Shown in pieces: positions 1 through 9,169 of a stretch of DNA of 20,780 nt. Both the position numbers and the translations under genes were made by a program. This stretch comes from Echinostoma caproni (Eukaryota > Platyhelminthes > Trematoda > Plagiorchiida > Echinostomatidae), in contig UZAN01050217.1 in the NCBI GenBank assembly GCA_900618425.1, positions 1 to 20,780 of the forward strand, in the 5' to 3' direction. How positions within the stretch are numbered: the first letter of the stretch is position 1; each line of letters starts with the position of its first letter. The notes under the pieces are model-generated. The model was not told where the DNA came from. It did no database searches and saw only the letters and a list, made by a program, of their open reading frames with translations.

Positions 1-291
1 TTGGTCCCCCAATGTGCCGCCTTCCATCAGGACATTCCATTAAAAGCGTTCGCTGAAGGAGTGTAATTAATTATAGCGAACGTTCTACATATAATGAGGT
101 CCATGTGAGTGAGCGCTGGAGTGTGCGTGTAGTGTGGTCAATTACCGCACACCATCCGGCTTTTGTCGGACAGAATTGTAACACTCTGAGACGTTTACTT
201 CCACGTCCGGGTCTGACGGAGGTTGCACTTGTGTGCATGCATGTGCATGTATGAATGCATACTGTTAAGCGGGTGTAAGACAAGCAGACAA

Positions 292-331
292 TGTGCGTGT
301 ATGTGTGTGTGTGTATGTGTGTATGTGTGTA
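292..331. repeat. Imperfect (TG)n microsatellite
   Basis: An alternating TG tract with interspersed A and C (GTGCGTGTATGTGTG pattern). Open frames here encode only repetitive Val/Cys or Thr/His. Confidence 0.9.
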
Positions 332-484
332 AGCACGCTTCAGTCGCTGGCACATTGTTGACAGTCCCACTTAGCGACCACCACCGACATAACGAGGGCA
401 GAGACACCGTAGGCACAGGTAAATAGTCCACAACACACCCGAAAACGCAGAAACCAGACCAGATTGGTGGTGGTTTTGTGGTAA

Positions 485-510
485 TAGTAGTAGTAGTAGT
501 AGTAGTAGTA
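485..510. repeat. (TAG)n microsatellite
   Basis: About nine units of TAG. Nearby are short AAC (about 563-577) and AAT (about 708-724) runs. Confidence 0.9.
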
Positions 511-1350
511 CCACAGACAAGCGCACTGAATCTCGGCCCCCATTTGGAACCATCTACTTGAACAAACAACAACAACAAGAAGTACAGCCTCGCAGATGGG
601 CGAAGTTAGAAATCAAACACAGACTTGGACCCTTGAAAGACACGACAGTGTTCCGACAGACAGCAAATGTAACAGACTACGTACGACAGATTTGACTTGG
701 CTACTGAGTAATAATAATAATAACAATGTGGCATCAGTATGGAACCAGAACGAGATAATGGGAGGCCAACACATTGCTACATACGACTGCCTTCGGAATT
801 TTTCGGTGTTCCAACATCAAACATGTATCAGGATTGAGTCGGTTATAGAATTGATTGCCCGAGGAGAGCAGAACTCGAAGTAGAACTATAATGAATGAAT
901 ACACAATACGGAAGGGGCGTGAAGACCCACGAGAGGCACAGAGAAGCTTGGGTTTATGGATGCTTTTCTATTCTCAGATTCCCACTGCATGAACCATCTT
1001 CAGCGGCATCGTACGATCTAATGCAGTCACGAAAAATAACCAATACACAGTGACTTAACTGTAAAACGCCTGCCTCTTCAAGGATAAGGTTTTCAGCGTA
1101 AGCCGTGATCGAAGATAGCCGTCGCTCAATCAATAGAAAATCAACGCTCAAAGATGTGTTTGTCAGCGAATCACACTCATCACCGGGCAGCGTCGGAACT
1201 ACTGCAATCCGGTTTCATCCTTCCAAAGCAAAATAGGAATTCGGCATGACGAATACAGATGTCCTAACGGGAATCTCAGCGTTACAGACTAACTGAGAAT
1301 TGTGAGGGGTTTAATGCGTGTACCAGTGGAGAACTGGCTGCTGACTGTTA

Positions 1351-1680
1351 TATGATGAATTTTCTCGTGTAAATGAGGCGTGAGCGGTAAAGCTAGGAAG
1401 CACTGGACAGCTGTTTCGACCTGGTTGGGTCTCATCCTTGCAATGAGAGAATGCCCCGCCCGAACTGGGGATCGCGAACCCGGGACCTCACAGGTAGAAC
1501 GCAAACATATTGTCCACTCGGCAACCGGAAAATTGATTAAAGCGTTTCTCATTTGGACTAACCATGATATAGCACAACCCATCTGTGCGAGTTTGTTGCG
1601 GGCGACGAACCTTATTCATCTCAGCACTAGCCTCTAAGGTTATGACTCGGTTGGAAACTTTCACAACCTGACTATTTGTT
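1351..1680 (-). repeat. tRNA-like interspersed repeat, copy A
   Basis: This segment aligns in the same orientation with 15,330-15,657 over about 330 bases. Shared blocks include CTGGACAGCTGTTT, TATAGCACAACC, CATCTCAGCACTAGC and GGTTATGACTCGGT. On the minus strand it has a box A-like element (complement of 1,513-1,523, reading TTGCCGAGTGG) and a box B-like element (complement of 1,469-1,480, reading GGTTCGCGATCC) about 35 bases apart, as in RNA polymerase III promoters. Homology extends on both sides of the tRNA-like core, so the core is internal to the repeat. The orientation given is that of the tRNA-like core. Confidence 0.8.
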
Positions 1681-1712
1681 GTGTGCGAGGAATGCAGGAT
1701 TTGATTTGATTA

Positions 1713-1769
1713 GATGATGAATTAGTCGTGTAAATGAGGTGTGAGCTGAAAAGCTTGGAAGCAGTGACG
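1713..1769 (-). repeat. Partial extra copy of one end of repeat A
   Basis: GATGATGAATT...CGTGTAAATGAGG.GTGAGC..AAAGCT.GGAAGCA repeats the first 55 or so bases of copy A (from 1,351) with high identity, then diverges. The tRNA-like core is absent. This is a second, truncated copy lying about 30 bases after copy A, in the same orientation. Confidence 0.75.
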
Positions 1770-3003
1770 ATTATCTTCCTATGTTTGTCTCGACCTCTTC
1801 ACGCTAAGATAACAAAACTACAGCTGACCTCGAGTCATCATCCCTTTGGATTGCCATGACCAGTGTTGGTTCTCGTGCACACTGAGCGAAGGCCATCACC
1901 CCATTCACAGCGGAAGGTGATCTCCCGCTGTGAATGGGGTTGGAGGAGGCACCCAAATCGATTCTTGATCGATTCTCTGGTAGGATGAATTGAGGAGCTT
2001 GCAAGAAACGCTTCAGGACCAGTGGAGGTGGGTTTAAGATAGCATTGTTTGTGTTTTCCGCTACTTCACCTGTCACTTGGGTCTTCAAAGTCAAGAACGA
2101 ACGTCTGATTGACAGACAGCAAGAACATGCGGCCTGGTCCATGTGTTGAACTTCTTGTCCGCTCAAGACAAGATAGAACGAAGTGAAATGGATTCCGTTT
2201 GGTGGGACCGTAGATGTGTGGGACAGTTTGTGTCGGGAGGATTGTCTGTGAATGCTGTGGATGCGTACCCACCATCATCACCACCACCACCTCGTGTGAA
2301 GTTCTACAGGAAAACCGTATGTAACGACTAAGCTCGTTTATTCCCCATAGTTAATGGTATGGTTGGTCAGGATTATGAATGATTGATATGTCGCTCACAA
2401 GTGATGCAATTCACATCTGATTACAAAGACGATCTTTTGTGAACAGAGCCTCTTTGATGCTGTAGGGGTGGATGCAAAACCACAAACTTAGTCCAATGTT
2501 TCAGTCAGAACACATGTAGGACAGGGCAGCGCATCACGGAGCACCATCTACCACCATGCGGTTTAGACACAGACGGAAGGGGTTCATCTGTTGCACGTTT
2601 GGTAGAGTTGGTAGGCACCATCGTTCGCTGAGTTGCACAACACAAACCCAAGACTGTTGGAACTAAAATCTTAACAATAGGCGAGGCAATTATCATGTGC
2701 TTTTTGAAGCCAAAATGGTGTACACAAGAAGCTCTTCTTTAGGCACTCAACCACCCCACCCCCTCCCTCCACCGGTCCAAATTGGACAACATCACATATG
2801 AGTGTTATGACGACGACCCAAATGAATTGTCAACGTTTACACCACCCCATTCTGATCCGAAAAGGTGAACTATAGATCATACTCTCCCTCCGCCTCCCTA
2901 ACCCCGTTGCTATTATATTATAAATTGACCTTAACTTTTGACCCTAACACACATCATCTTCCCGTTATTTTCTTACATATATGTGATTGTAAATGGACGT
3001 TGA
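1770..3003. other. Unassigned DNA
   Basis: Contains the 16-bp hairpin (1,898-1,940) and two overlapping minus-strand open frames (about 1,804-2,290) of uncertain status with no recognisable motif. The stretch 2,870-3,000 is AT-rich. No splice-site-supported exon was found. Confidence 0.55.
1898..1940. repeat. 16-bp perfect inverted repeat with 11-base loop
   Basis: ACCCCATTCACAGCGG at 1,898-1,913 is followed after AAGGTGATCTC by its exact complement at 1,925-1,940. No run of T follows and no gene is next to it, so it is not a recognisable terminator. Confidence 0.9.
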
Positions 3004-3084
3004 ATGTTTGGATTGACCCATTCGGTTTGTCACAGGCACCAGATACTATTGGTGATCTTGGGTGTGGGTTTCATTCCCCACCAG
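3004..3084. repeat. Direct repeat, copy 1
   Basis: TGTTTGGATTGACCCATTC ... GGTGATCTTGGGTGTGGGTTT matches 3,271-3,349 at about 75% by eye, in the same orientation. Confidence 0.7.
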
Positions 3085-3265
3085 TGAGATGCATTTAAAT
3101 GTGATGGAACTCATTGTGCTGACCGACAAAGAGCAGTGGGCAGCTGTTTCTTCCCCGTGTCAGGACTCGAACCGCGAACATACAGGTCATGACTTTGAAA
3201 CCCTTACTCCTGAGCTATACGGCCGACAGTCATCACCTTGTGCGATTGGCTAAACCAATTTTAGA
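3085..3265 (-). repeat. tRNA-like repeat core between two direct repeats
   Basis: On the minus strand, the complement of 3,202-3,217 reads TAGCTCAGGAGTAAGG (box A-like) and the complement of 3,162-3,173 reads GGTTCGAGTCCT (box B, near perfect), about 30 bases apart. The sequence does not fold as a good tRNA because the D and anticodon stems are poor, so this is a tRNA-derived repeat and not a tRNA gene. It also carries CAGTGGGCAGCTGTTT, which resembles CACTGGACAGCTGTTT in repeats A and B, so it may be a diverged relative. It is flanked by direct repeats at 3,004-3,084 and 3,271-3,349. Confidence 0.65.
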
Positions 3266-3270
3266 GTATC

Positions 3271-3349
3271 ACGTTTGGATTAACCCATGCGATTGTTCAG
3301 AGACACCAGGCTTTCTTAATGATCTTGGATGTGGATTTTACTCCTGTAG
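3271..3349. repeat. Direct repeat, copy 2
   Basis: CGTTTGGATTAACCCATGC ... AATGATCTTGGATGTGGATTT is the partner of 3,004-3,084, with a spacing of about 267 bases. The arrangement suggests a tandem duplicate of a repeat unit, or a tRNA-like element inserted into it. Confidence 0.7.
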
Positions 3350-3916
3350 TCTAGTATAAGCAAATTAGGATTGGTTTTCAACACTAACGCATGCAAAACA
3401 CGACTGAATATCACACAAAACAACTGGGAGTCACGGTACAATTCGGTTGGAATTGGCCCCCAGTCGGAATGTGGAGTGAGCCCGTGAGCATATGGGACTG
3501 GCCAGGTTCAGGCGAGGGAAATTTGCACGCTCGCGTGAAATGCATTTCAGTGGACAACCGGCGACGGGGGTGGCTTTGTAGGCGTAAACCAAATGTTTTT
3601 ATTTCGTCCACTCGAATGCGAAATCTCAGAATGAGATAGCGTCATGTGGACACTTTACCCCGGGGTTGACTACTGCTGTATCAGATTCCCGATGTGCACC
3701 CTTCTATCACAATTCGAAATCCACGCATTTTAAGTTCAAAGTATGTTGTGCTCGGACTAGATATACGAATGACACGAGTGACTCTTGCTTAAACCCCAAC
3801 AACAACGTGGACAGACAGAAAGAGCACAGCCTGAGACAGCAGTCAGTGTATATTCTTTTGATTAGATTTCGATACACAAATGCATGGAACAAATCACGCA
3901 TACGAGAACGGCTTAG
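3350..3916. other. Unassigned DNA
   Basis: No recognisable gene, RNA or repeat. Open frames of 80-96 codons here match the length expected by chance. Confidence 0.55.
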
Positions 3917-4092
3917 TGACGCACCAATCAGATTGCGTCCTTGGCATATCGATTGATCGATCGGACAAACATTGGCTGATTTGTTCTGTGATCATCCAAT
4001 CGGGCTCAGCTTGTCTAGAGCGTTGCGAGTGTGCATGTGGCCAGACTTGAATGCGTGCGCGATCGGACGGGTTGCTTAAGCTCCGTCCTAAC
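3917..4092 (-). repeat. Dispersed repeat, family 3, inverted copy
   Basis: The reverse complement shares GTTAGGACGGAGC at one end and GCAATCTGATTGGTGCGTCA at the other with 15,827-16,003. Intermediate blocks GATTGGATG, AATCAGCCA and CGATCGATCAA are in the same order. The middle is poorly conserved. Confidence 0.75.
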
Positions 4093-4148
4093 AAAGTAAA
4101 TGTTTCATGCATCATGCAAGAATATGCACACATACGCACACACACACA

Positions 4149-4218
4149 TGATCACAGTGATCGTATTGTGCAAACGGAGTCGAATAAAGTGATCGTCATA
4201 ACTACACTGAGCTCAGTG
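4149..4218. repeat. Two short palindromes
   Basis: GATCACAGTGATC near 4,150 and the perfect 14-bp palindrome CACTGAGCTCAGTG at 4,205-4,218 lie within 70 bases. No function can be assigned. Confidence 0.6.
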
Positions 4219-4932
4219 AGTAGCTAGTTTTGGTTCCCACCGCTCGATCTATATTCGTGTTTACAACACTCTCCCATTTAAATGACTTCATTCTCTACAC
4301 CTGTTCTAATTAACCATCAGAACAGAACTCATCCTGTGTATACAACAGGGTGAAACTATGCCTAAACACACGGGCTGTTGCTGCTGGAGGACAAAAGTAC
4401 TCCCTCCCCTCCCCCCCAGCTTCACACGGTCAGTAATCAGATCACTGTATACGCCTGACTTCGTTTCAATGTGAGGTTCAGTGGGTAGGTGGGTGGTTGG
4501 GTGGCGGCGGCGGCCCGTGGCAATTGGTTTACGTACTCTCAACGGCACTTGACTGTCACACCGGAAACACTTCGGACTCATTGTGGCATTCCTTTTCTTT
4601 CTAACATCCACTGCTCTGACTCTGACTCTCCTATTCTGGCAATCAATACACACACACACTGGGGTTCATATCCGATTGAGTGTAAAAATGGACCACCTGT
4701 TCCACGGGTGATCTGTAGACCGCTTTACCTTTGTCCGGAATCAAGTCTAACTGCACACTGAAATCTTTTCACTTTTTACGGGTATCAGCATTGTTTTTTT
4801 TCAATTGCTCAGTTATTTTTGTTCTGACAGTTGGTTTTGTCGTATGGACATCTGAAGTTGTTCATTCGCGTTTCACGAATATTAATTCCACAATCCGCCT
4901 GTTAACCATTAGATCATTATTGTTTCAACCCC

Positions 4933-5169
4933 GTGTGTGTGTGTGTGTGTACGTGTGCGTGTGGACTGTTTCGTCACAGTTTAGCTTTCTTTATCATGTT
5001 ACAGACCTCGCTCACCGCATGACTCATCAGCATCATCATCCTCATCACGATCGTCATTAGATCTAGCTTTGTTTTCGCTAAGGTGTGACTGTTTTGTTTG
5101 CTTCCCAAACGATGCGCACTAAAATTATCCCGTTGAATGGATGCACACCAATACACACACACACACACA
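4933..5169. repeat. Microsatellite cluster: (GT)n, CAT-rich and (AC)n
   Basis: GT repeat with interruptions at 4,933-4,963, imperfect CAT/CAG at about 5,028-5,055, and (AC)9 at 5,152-5,169. Confidence 0.85.
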
Positions 5170-5529
5170 TACCTGATGTTACCTTGGCGCGCGAACGAAA
5201 CACTTCCGCCTGCGACCGTCCCGGTTACCATGAGCAACCGACCGTGTTGGCTCTGACTTTATTACAGCCTCAACGCATCTCTGTCCAGCCAGACCCGCAT
5301 GCGCTTGACTTGTGAACAGTTTCCCGTTCTCGAGTTTTTGCAGTATGAGGACACGAGATAAATTGCACGACAAAAAACCACTACTACTACATGATCAATC
5401 CGTAATTTCAATTATTTGATCGATTAGCCCGCATTCAATCTTGCCTCTGATTTATGATGTATTCCGGGGGACGTGGGTGTGGACATCGAATCGACGGAAA
5501 TGACCCCTGCTCTGATTGGATAGTGCATA

Positions 5530-5535
5530 GTGTGT

Positions 5536-5576
<41 letters not shown>

Positions 5577-5585
5577 CGTGCGTGT
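5530..5585. repeat. (GT)n microsatellite grading into GTGC
   Basis: About 45 bases of alternating GT are followed by three GTGC units. A single ambiguous base (N) lies at 5,604. Confidence 0.95.
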
Positions 5586-5804
5586 CGGGGTAATGAGGGT
5601 AGANATCAGATTAAATTACACCTAGCTGGTAGACTAATTGTGTACTTCAATCCAACATTTGTCCCCCCAGTCAAGTGTTCCATCATCCTGTACCACACAA
5701 CCTCAACGGGTTTACGTGTTCAGTGTCCCCGAAAACATGAACTAAAGAAAACGGGAATATGAGATAGCAAGTAAGATAATGTCCGGACAAAACGCTTCTG
5801 ATTG

Positions 5805-5923
5805 CATAGTGGGGGGTCTCACAGTTTGATCGTAATAGCTTCAGCCGTGCATAGAAGGATAAAGCGTACGGATTTAGATGATAACGGTGAAATACGATAA
5901 ACGGTTCTGAACGCTCGACTTAC
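5805..5923 (+). repeat. Left terminal inverted repeat of the Penelope-like element
   Basis: This 119-bp segment starts at CATAGTGGGGGG and ends at CGCTCGACTTAC. Its reverse complement is found at 7,125-7,242 with six substitutions and one small length difference just after the G run. The inner end seems to overlap the start of the recognisable RT frame, which is open from 5,891. The repeat may therefore contain some former 5' coding sequence. Confidence 0.93.
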
Positions 5924-7125
5924 ATCCGCTTGGATATGACAAACTCACCATATCATGCAACACGGAAATGGCTGGCTCAAATACTCGATCCAATCAGGAA
6001 GATGATATTGACACAGGTTGAGAGACACTTTCCATTTTGTTGATGAAATCAAGGATCTAAACATCTCTTCTCAATCTTTGTGCTCATTAGGCGTCACATC
6101 GTTGTTCACAAACGTCCCACTAGTCGAAACTATCGAAGAAGATAATCATTTAGACATTGGAATACCACTGAATTTTCTCAAGGAATTATTACTCCGATAC
6201 ACTTTTGATGTACAATTCGTTTCCAACAATCATGTGTACAGACAGACATTTGGAGTCGCTATGGGTTCACCTTTGGGTTCACTTCTGGCTGGGTAAGTTA
6301 GAGAACACCAGCCTCCAACCGATCATAGAGGATTTGAACATGTACTACAGATACATGGATGGTATATTCCTCGTTACTAATGGAAATGGAAATGGAGACT
6401 TGGACGGAACACTGACATCAGTTAACAATGCCCATCGATCCGTATGCCTCTCTATGGAAAAAGAAACGAACGATTGCATCCTGTTTCTAGATGTCTTTAT
6501 CCGTAGGAATCCAGATAGATTTATCCGAAGGAACGTCCATAGGAAACCAACTTGGACAAGACAATATATTAATTTCAATGGTTTTGCACCAATTAAACGA
6601 AATCGAAAGTTGGTTTATTGCCTAGCGAGACGAGCACAGAGAATCTGCACTCCGGATACCCTAATCGACGAAATGAAGCAAATAAGAAATACATTACGAG
6701 AGAATGGCTATCGTTTCCTTTACAAACACCTAACAGAAACGACAGAGAAACCAGAATTGAGCACAGTAAGAAGAAAACTCCCGTACCTGCAATTAACGTA
6801 CAAGGGCGACAAGGCGGCGGACTGGGTCACACTAACAGTGAACCAAACGCTAAGGAGAACATTCACTACGGTAGCACTGCGCATCAGTTTCTCCACGTCA
6901 CCAATTATTCGTTTTGATCTCAAAGACAGATTTTCCCCTCAGGCCGTATCCATGTGCATCTATTTGTTTACTTACTCCTGTGAATTGAGCTACGTAGGCC
7001 GGGAAACAAGACAATTCTCAAAGAGAATAAAGGAGCACCACCCCAGATAGTTAGCACACGGAGAAACGAGGACAGCGAGAAGAGCGATCTGCCAGCACCT
7101 ACCAGAAAGTAATCACCAATTCTAG
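5891..7125 (+). pseudogene. Penelope-like RT / GIY-YIG endonuclease, three frames, inactivated
   Basis: Three consecutive segments each give one part of the protein in a different frame. About 5,891-6,019 holds the early RT region (NSPYHATRKWLAQIL from 5,942). About 6,020-6,296 holds RT motif A (VTSLFTNVP at 6,093) and motif B (GVAMGSPLG at 6,252). About 6,297-7,125 holds motif C (YRYMDG at 6,346), the thumb and linker region, and GIY-YIG motifs (SYVGRETRQFSKR from 6,988; HLPESNH at 7,096). Damage is extensive: frameshifts near 6,020 and 6,296; Gly (GGC, 6,090-6,092) in place of the usual motif A Asp; Gly (GGT, 6,361-6,363) in place of the second Asp of YxDD; and a TAG at 7,048-7,050 where the family usually has Trp. 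The final TAG (7,123-7,125) abuts the right inverted repeat, so the usual C-terminal residues beyond the GIY-YIG His/Asn motif are absent. It cannot make an active enzyme. Confidence 0.88.
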
Positions 7126-7242
7126 TAAGTCGAGCGTTCAGGACCGTTTATCGTATTCCACCGTTAGCATCTAAATCGGTATGCTTTATCCTTCTATGCA
7201 CGGCTGAAGCTATTGCGATCAAACTGTTTACCCCCCACTATG
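7125..7242 (-). repeat. Right terminal inverted repeat of the Penelope-like element
   Basis: This 118-bp segment is the inverted partner of 5,805-5,923, about 93% identical by eye. It starts at the last base of the stop codon of the RT/endonuclease remnant and ends at CCCCCCACTATG. Confidence 0.93.
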
Positions 7243-7321
7243 GCCAATAAGCGCGAATTGGCATCCACCAAACAGCTGTTCGTGGTATGGCTGATTAACT
7301 GAGTAAATCCTCTAAATCTTT

Positions 7322-7405
7322 TTCAATTTAAAATGTCCGAATATTGATTTGCGATGTCACAGCATCAATTTAAGATGTCCGAATATCAATTTAAGATGTC
7401 ATGTT
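7322..7405. repeat. 21-bp tandem repeat, four units
   Basis: Four consecutive 21-base units start at 7,322, 7,343, 7,364 and 7,385, with consensus ATCAATTTAAGATGTCCGAAT. Units 1 and 3 are nearly the same, unit 2 is the most diverged and unit 4 diverges at its end. It starts 80 bases after the right inverted repeat of the Penelope-like element. Confidence 0.85.
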
Positions 7406-7871
7406 GCTACTTGGATAGTATATTGCACAGTACAGAGTGAAAACGATCGATGGGATCACTGTTTACCCAGGTCCATGTGCGTCCTACCTGTATACCGATC
7501 TATGGCCCTCGGAAATACCGTCCCACTCTCAACAGAAATATGCACAGACGATGATCTTGTCTGCTTGTTTGCACACACAGACTGAACAATGCACCCCATT
7601 ATTCAGTCAGAACTATGGGGCCATGCGCAAACCGACGAAGGCCTGGTTGAATATGAAACAAAAAGGAACGCTTTAAGGTTTTGTGGGGTCTCGCACACGA
7701 TGACCACATTTTCACTTGATCAGACAAACGAGCTGTAGACTGAACCGTGCTCACCACGAACGTTCATGGTCTCATAAACACGAAGCGAACTATCAGAACG
7801 CAGAACTGCACCAACACTTATCGTTTCACAGAAGTTACCCGATCACATGACTGATTCCCTTTGGCCACTAT

Positions 7872-7914
7872 TTTACCGCCATGTGGCTCACCATGGTGAC
7901 CTAGGGGCGGTAAA
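7872..7914. repeat. Nested inverted repeat
   Basis: TTTACCGCC (7,872-7,880) pairs exactly with GGCGGTAAA (7,906-7,914). The 25-base interior holds the 12-bp palindrome TCACCATGGTGA (7,888-7,899). A cruciform or hairpin is possible, but no function is evident. Confidence 0.7.
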
Positions 7915-8450
7915 GTATCAGGTGTCAGGACATGATAATCACCTAATCCAGCACAGTGCGCAATAAAACATGTTGAGTATAAGCATCAACTGATTGACGG
8001 ATAACTAACTTTTATTTATACTCTAGTATGCATTCGAGACGAATCAAGGTACATAACTGGTGAATTTCAAACAGTGCGACAACAATGTTTTCCCCGTTTT
8101 TATCAACATCTTTACAAACCCGGATGTCTTAAGTTAGAGATTCGAGCCTCGTCGAAAACCGTGTTTCCAGTTTCCCAAATCTATTTTTCGCCCTACCAAT
8201 CGGCATGGAATGGGAAATGACGGTATAGAAAAGAAACCCTGTTCCGCACTGTATGCCGCCTGTCACTGGTTGGGACATTTTTATACAGTTTTGGTGTTAC
8301 ATAGCGAAAAATGCCTTCTACCTTGTCTGATTTGGCACTATTTTGACGTGCGTGAGAAGGTAGACAATGGTCAAAATAACACCATCCCTCCTCCCACTTC
8401 ACGTACACTGTTCGTGTCCAAATGCCGTTATTCCGAGTCGGTGCGACTAC

Positions 8451-8476
8451 TGTGTGTGTGTGTGTGTGTGTGTGTT
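8451..8476. repeat. (TG)n microsatellite
   Basis: Twelve to thirteen TG units, followed at once by a purine-rich GGAGGGGGGAGAAAGGGAGG stretch. Confidence 0.92.
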
Positions 8477-8681
8477 GGAGGGGGGAGAAAGGGAGGCTAG
8501 TGAACCATTTACGCAGTTAACCAAACCCGGGTAAACTGCGTATGGCGTGTAGTTCCTGTCATCTGGTGCATGCACCATGCCCACCGAGCGTGCGCGAGTA
8601 AATAAAAACACCTTTGCACAGAGGAAGAATACTTGCTCAAGAAATTTGCTGAATGTACGGACTCACACTCGCTCTCTTTCT

Positions 8682-8709
8682 CGCGCGCGCGCGCGCGCGC
8701 GTGCGCACA
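8682..8709. repeat. (CG)10 tract with alternating purine-pyrimidine extension
   Basis: CG is repeated ten times at 8,682-8,701. Strict pyrimidine-purine alternation continues to 8,709 (TGCGCACA). It is preceded by a CT-rich stretch. Such tracts favour Z-DNA and are rare in genomes with CpG methylation. Confidence 0.95.
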
Positions 8710-9043
8710 GGTCGTTAGCTGTGGAACACCCAATTTGACCTCGTTTGCTTCTTCCGTACACATTGTGTTCACCGAAACCTGATTTTGTTTCGAACGCGTG
8801 TGACTCATCCATAGATTGGATTGAATTGGAATGAACTTGTCAAGGATCGCGCAAATAGGCCAACGGGGACAATGTTCATGTATGGTCAACTGGTCTGTTC
8901 CACTGTGTGCTGAGGTGTGCGTGTGTGCGTACTATGGAGTTCATATGATTTGAGAGGTGCAAGACATTACTACTCATCTGTTGGACTGTCGGAACATAAA
9001 ACACAATGACAGTGTCTGAGCTGATGTACTGTTACACACACAG

Positions 9044-9169
9044 ACCGCATTCAAATGGCCAAGTTTAGTGCTTTGGCGGAAGAAAACAGATGTGCAGATT
9101 GGCGGAGCGAGGTGAAAGTTGATCACGGGAATGAGTCAGCTGACTCCGATCTGTGCTCGGTGCATTCAG
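9044..9169 (+). CDS. Candidate internal exon (or first coding exon from ATG 9055), unassigned
   Basis: The sequence GTTACACACACAG ends with an AG at 9,042-9,043 and resembles a 3' splice site. CAG|GTAAGG at 9,167-9,172 is a near-consensus 5' splice site. Between them one frame is open for 126 bases (42 codons), entering and leaving after codon base 1. That phase matches the phase required by the exon at 16,576. The peptide is hydrophilic and acidic (for example AEENRCADWRSEVKVDHG), with no recognised domain. An in-frame ATG at 9,055 could make it an initial coding exon, though its context is only fair (C at -3, G at +4). Short open exon-like segments with fair splice sites arise by chance in 20 kb, so this is a hypothesis. 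Direct splicing to 16,576 would imply an intron of about 7.4 kb. Confidence 0.3.

Larger units (their letters stand above)
1..1350. other. Unassigned DNA with microsatellites
   Basis: Apart from the TG, TAG, AAC and AAT runs I see no gene or RNA. Open frames are short, carry microsatellite-coded residues and lack domain features. Confidence 0.6.
4219..5804. other. Unassigned DNA with microsatellites
   Basis: Holds the GT and AC tracts listed separately, a GGT/GGC-rich patch (about 4,480-4,515), and one N at 5,604. No gene is supported. Confidence 0.55.
5805..7242 (+). mobile_element. Decayed Penelope-like retroelement bounded by inverted repeats
   Basis: A block of about 1.2 kb carries reverse-transcriptase motifs followed by a GIY-YIG-type endonuclease segment, the domain order that defines Penelope-like elements (such as Cercyon in schistosomes). 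It is enclosed by 119-bp and 118-bp inverted repeats. A weaker similarity continues a further 10-15 bases outwards on both sides (CGCTT..ATTG on the left, its complement on the right). Penelope-family elements are known to carry terminal repeats in direct or inverted orientation, often with 5' truncation. No target-site duplication is evident. Roughly 400 codons remain, about half the usual Penelope open frame, with the N-terminal part missing. The element is on the same strand as the 16.6-kb exon. Confidence 0.88.
7406..9043. other. Unassigned DNA, probably intronic or intergenic
   Basis: Includes the nested inverted repeat at 7,872, the TG tract at 8,451 and the CG10 tract. No exon or RNA gene is convincing. 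Confidence 0.55.

Noticed and set aside
1804..2290. Two overlapping minus-strand open frames of 120 and 74 codons
   Set aside because: They could be pieces of a decayed element, but I recognise no retroelement or transposase motif, and the inverted repeat at 1,898-1,940 lies inside one of them.
3150..3225. Functional tRNA gene on the minus strand
   Set aside because: Box B is near perfect, but the D stem and anticodon stem fail to pair.
5805..5923. Hammerhead ribozyme in the Penelope terminal repeats
   Set aside because: Penelope-like elements are known to carry hammerheads, so I looked on both strands of both repeats. Fragments such as CTGAAG..GATCAAAC and TAGATGA..GAAA resemble parts of the core, but neither gives the full CTGANGA and GAAA core with pairing stems.
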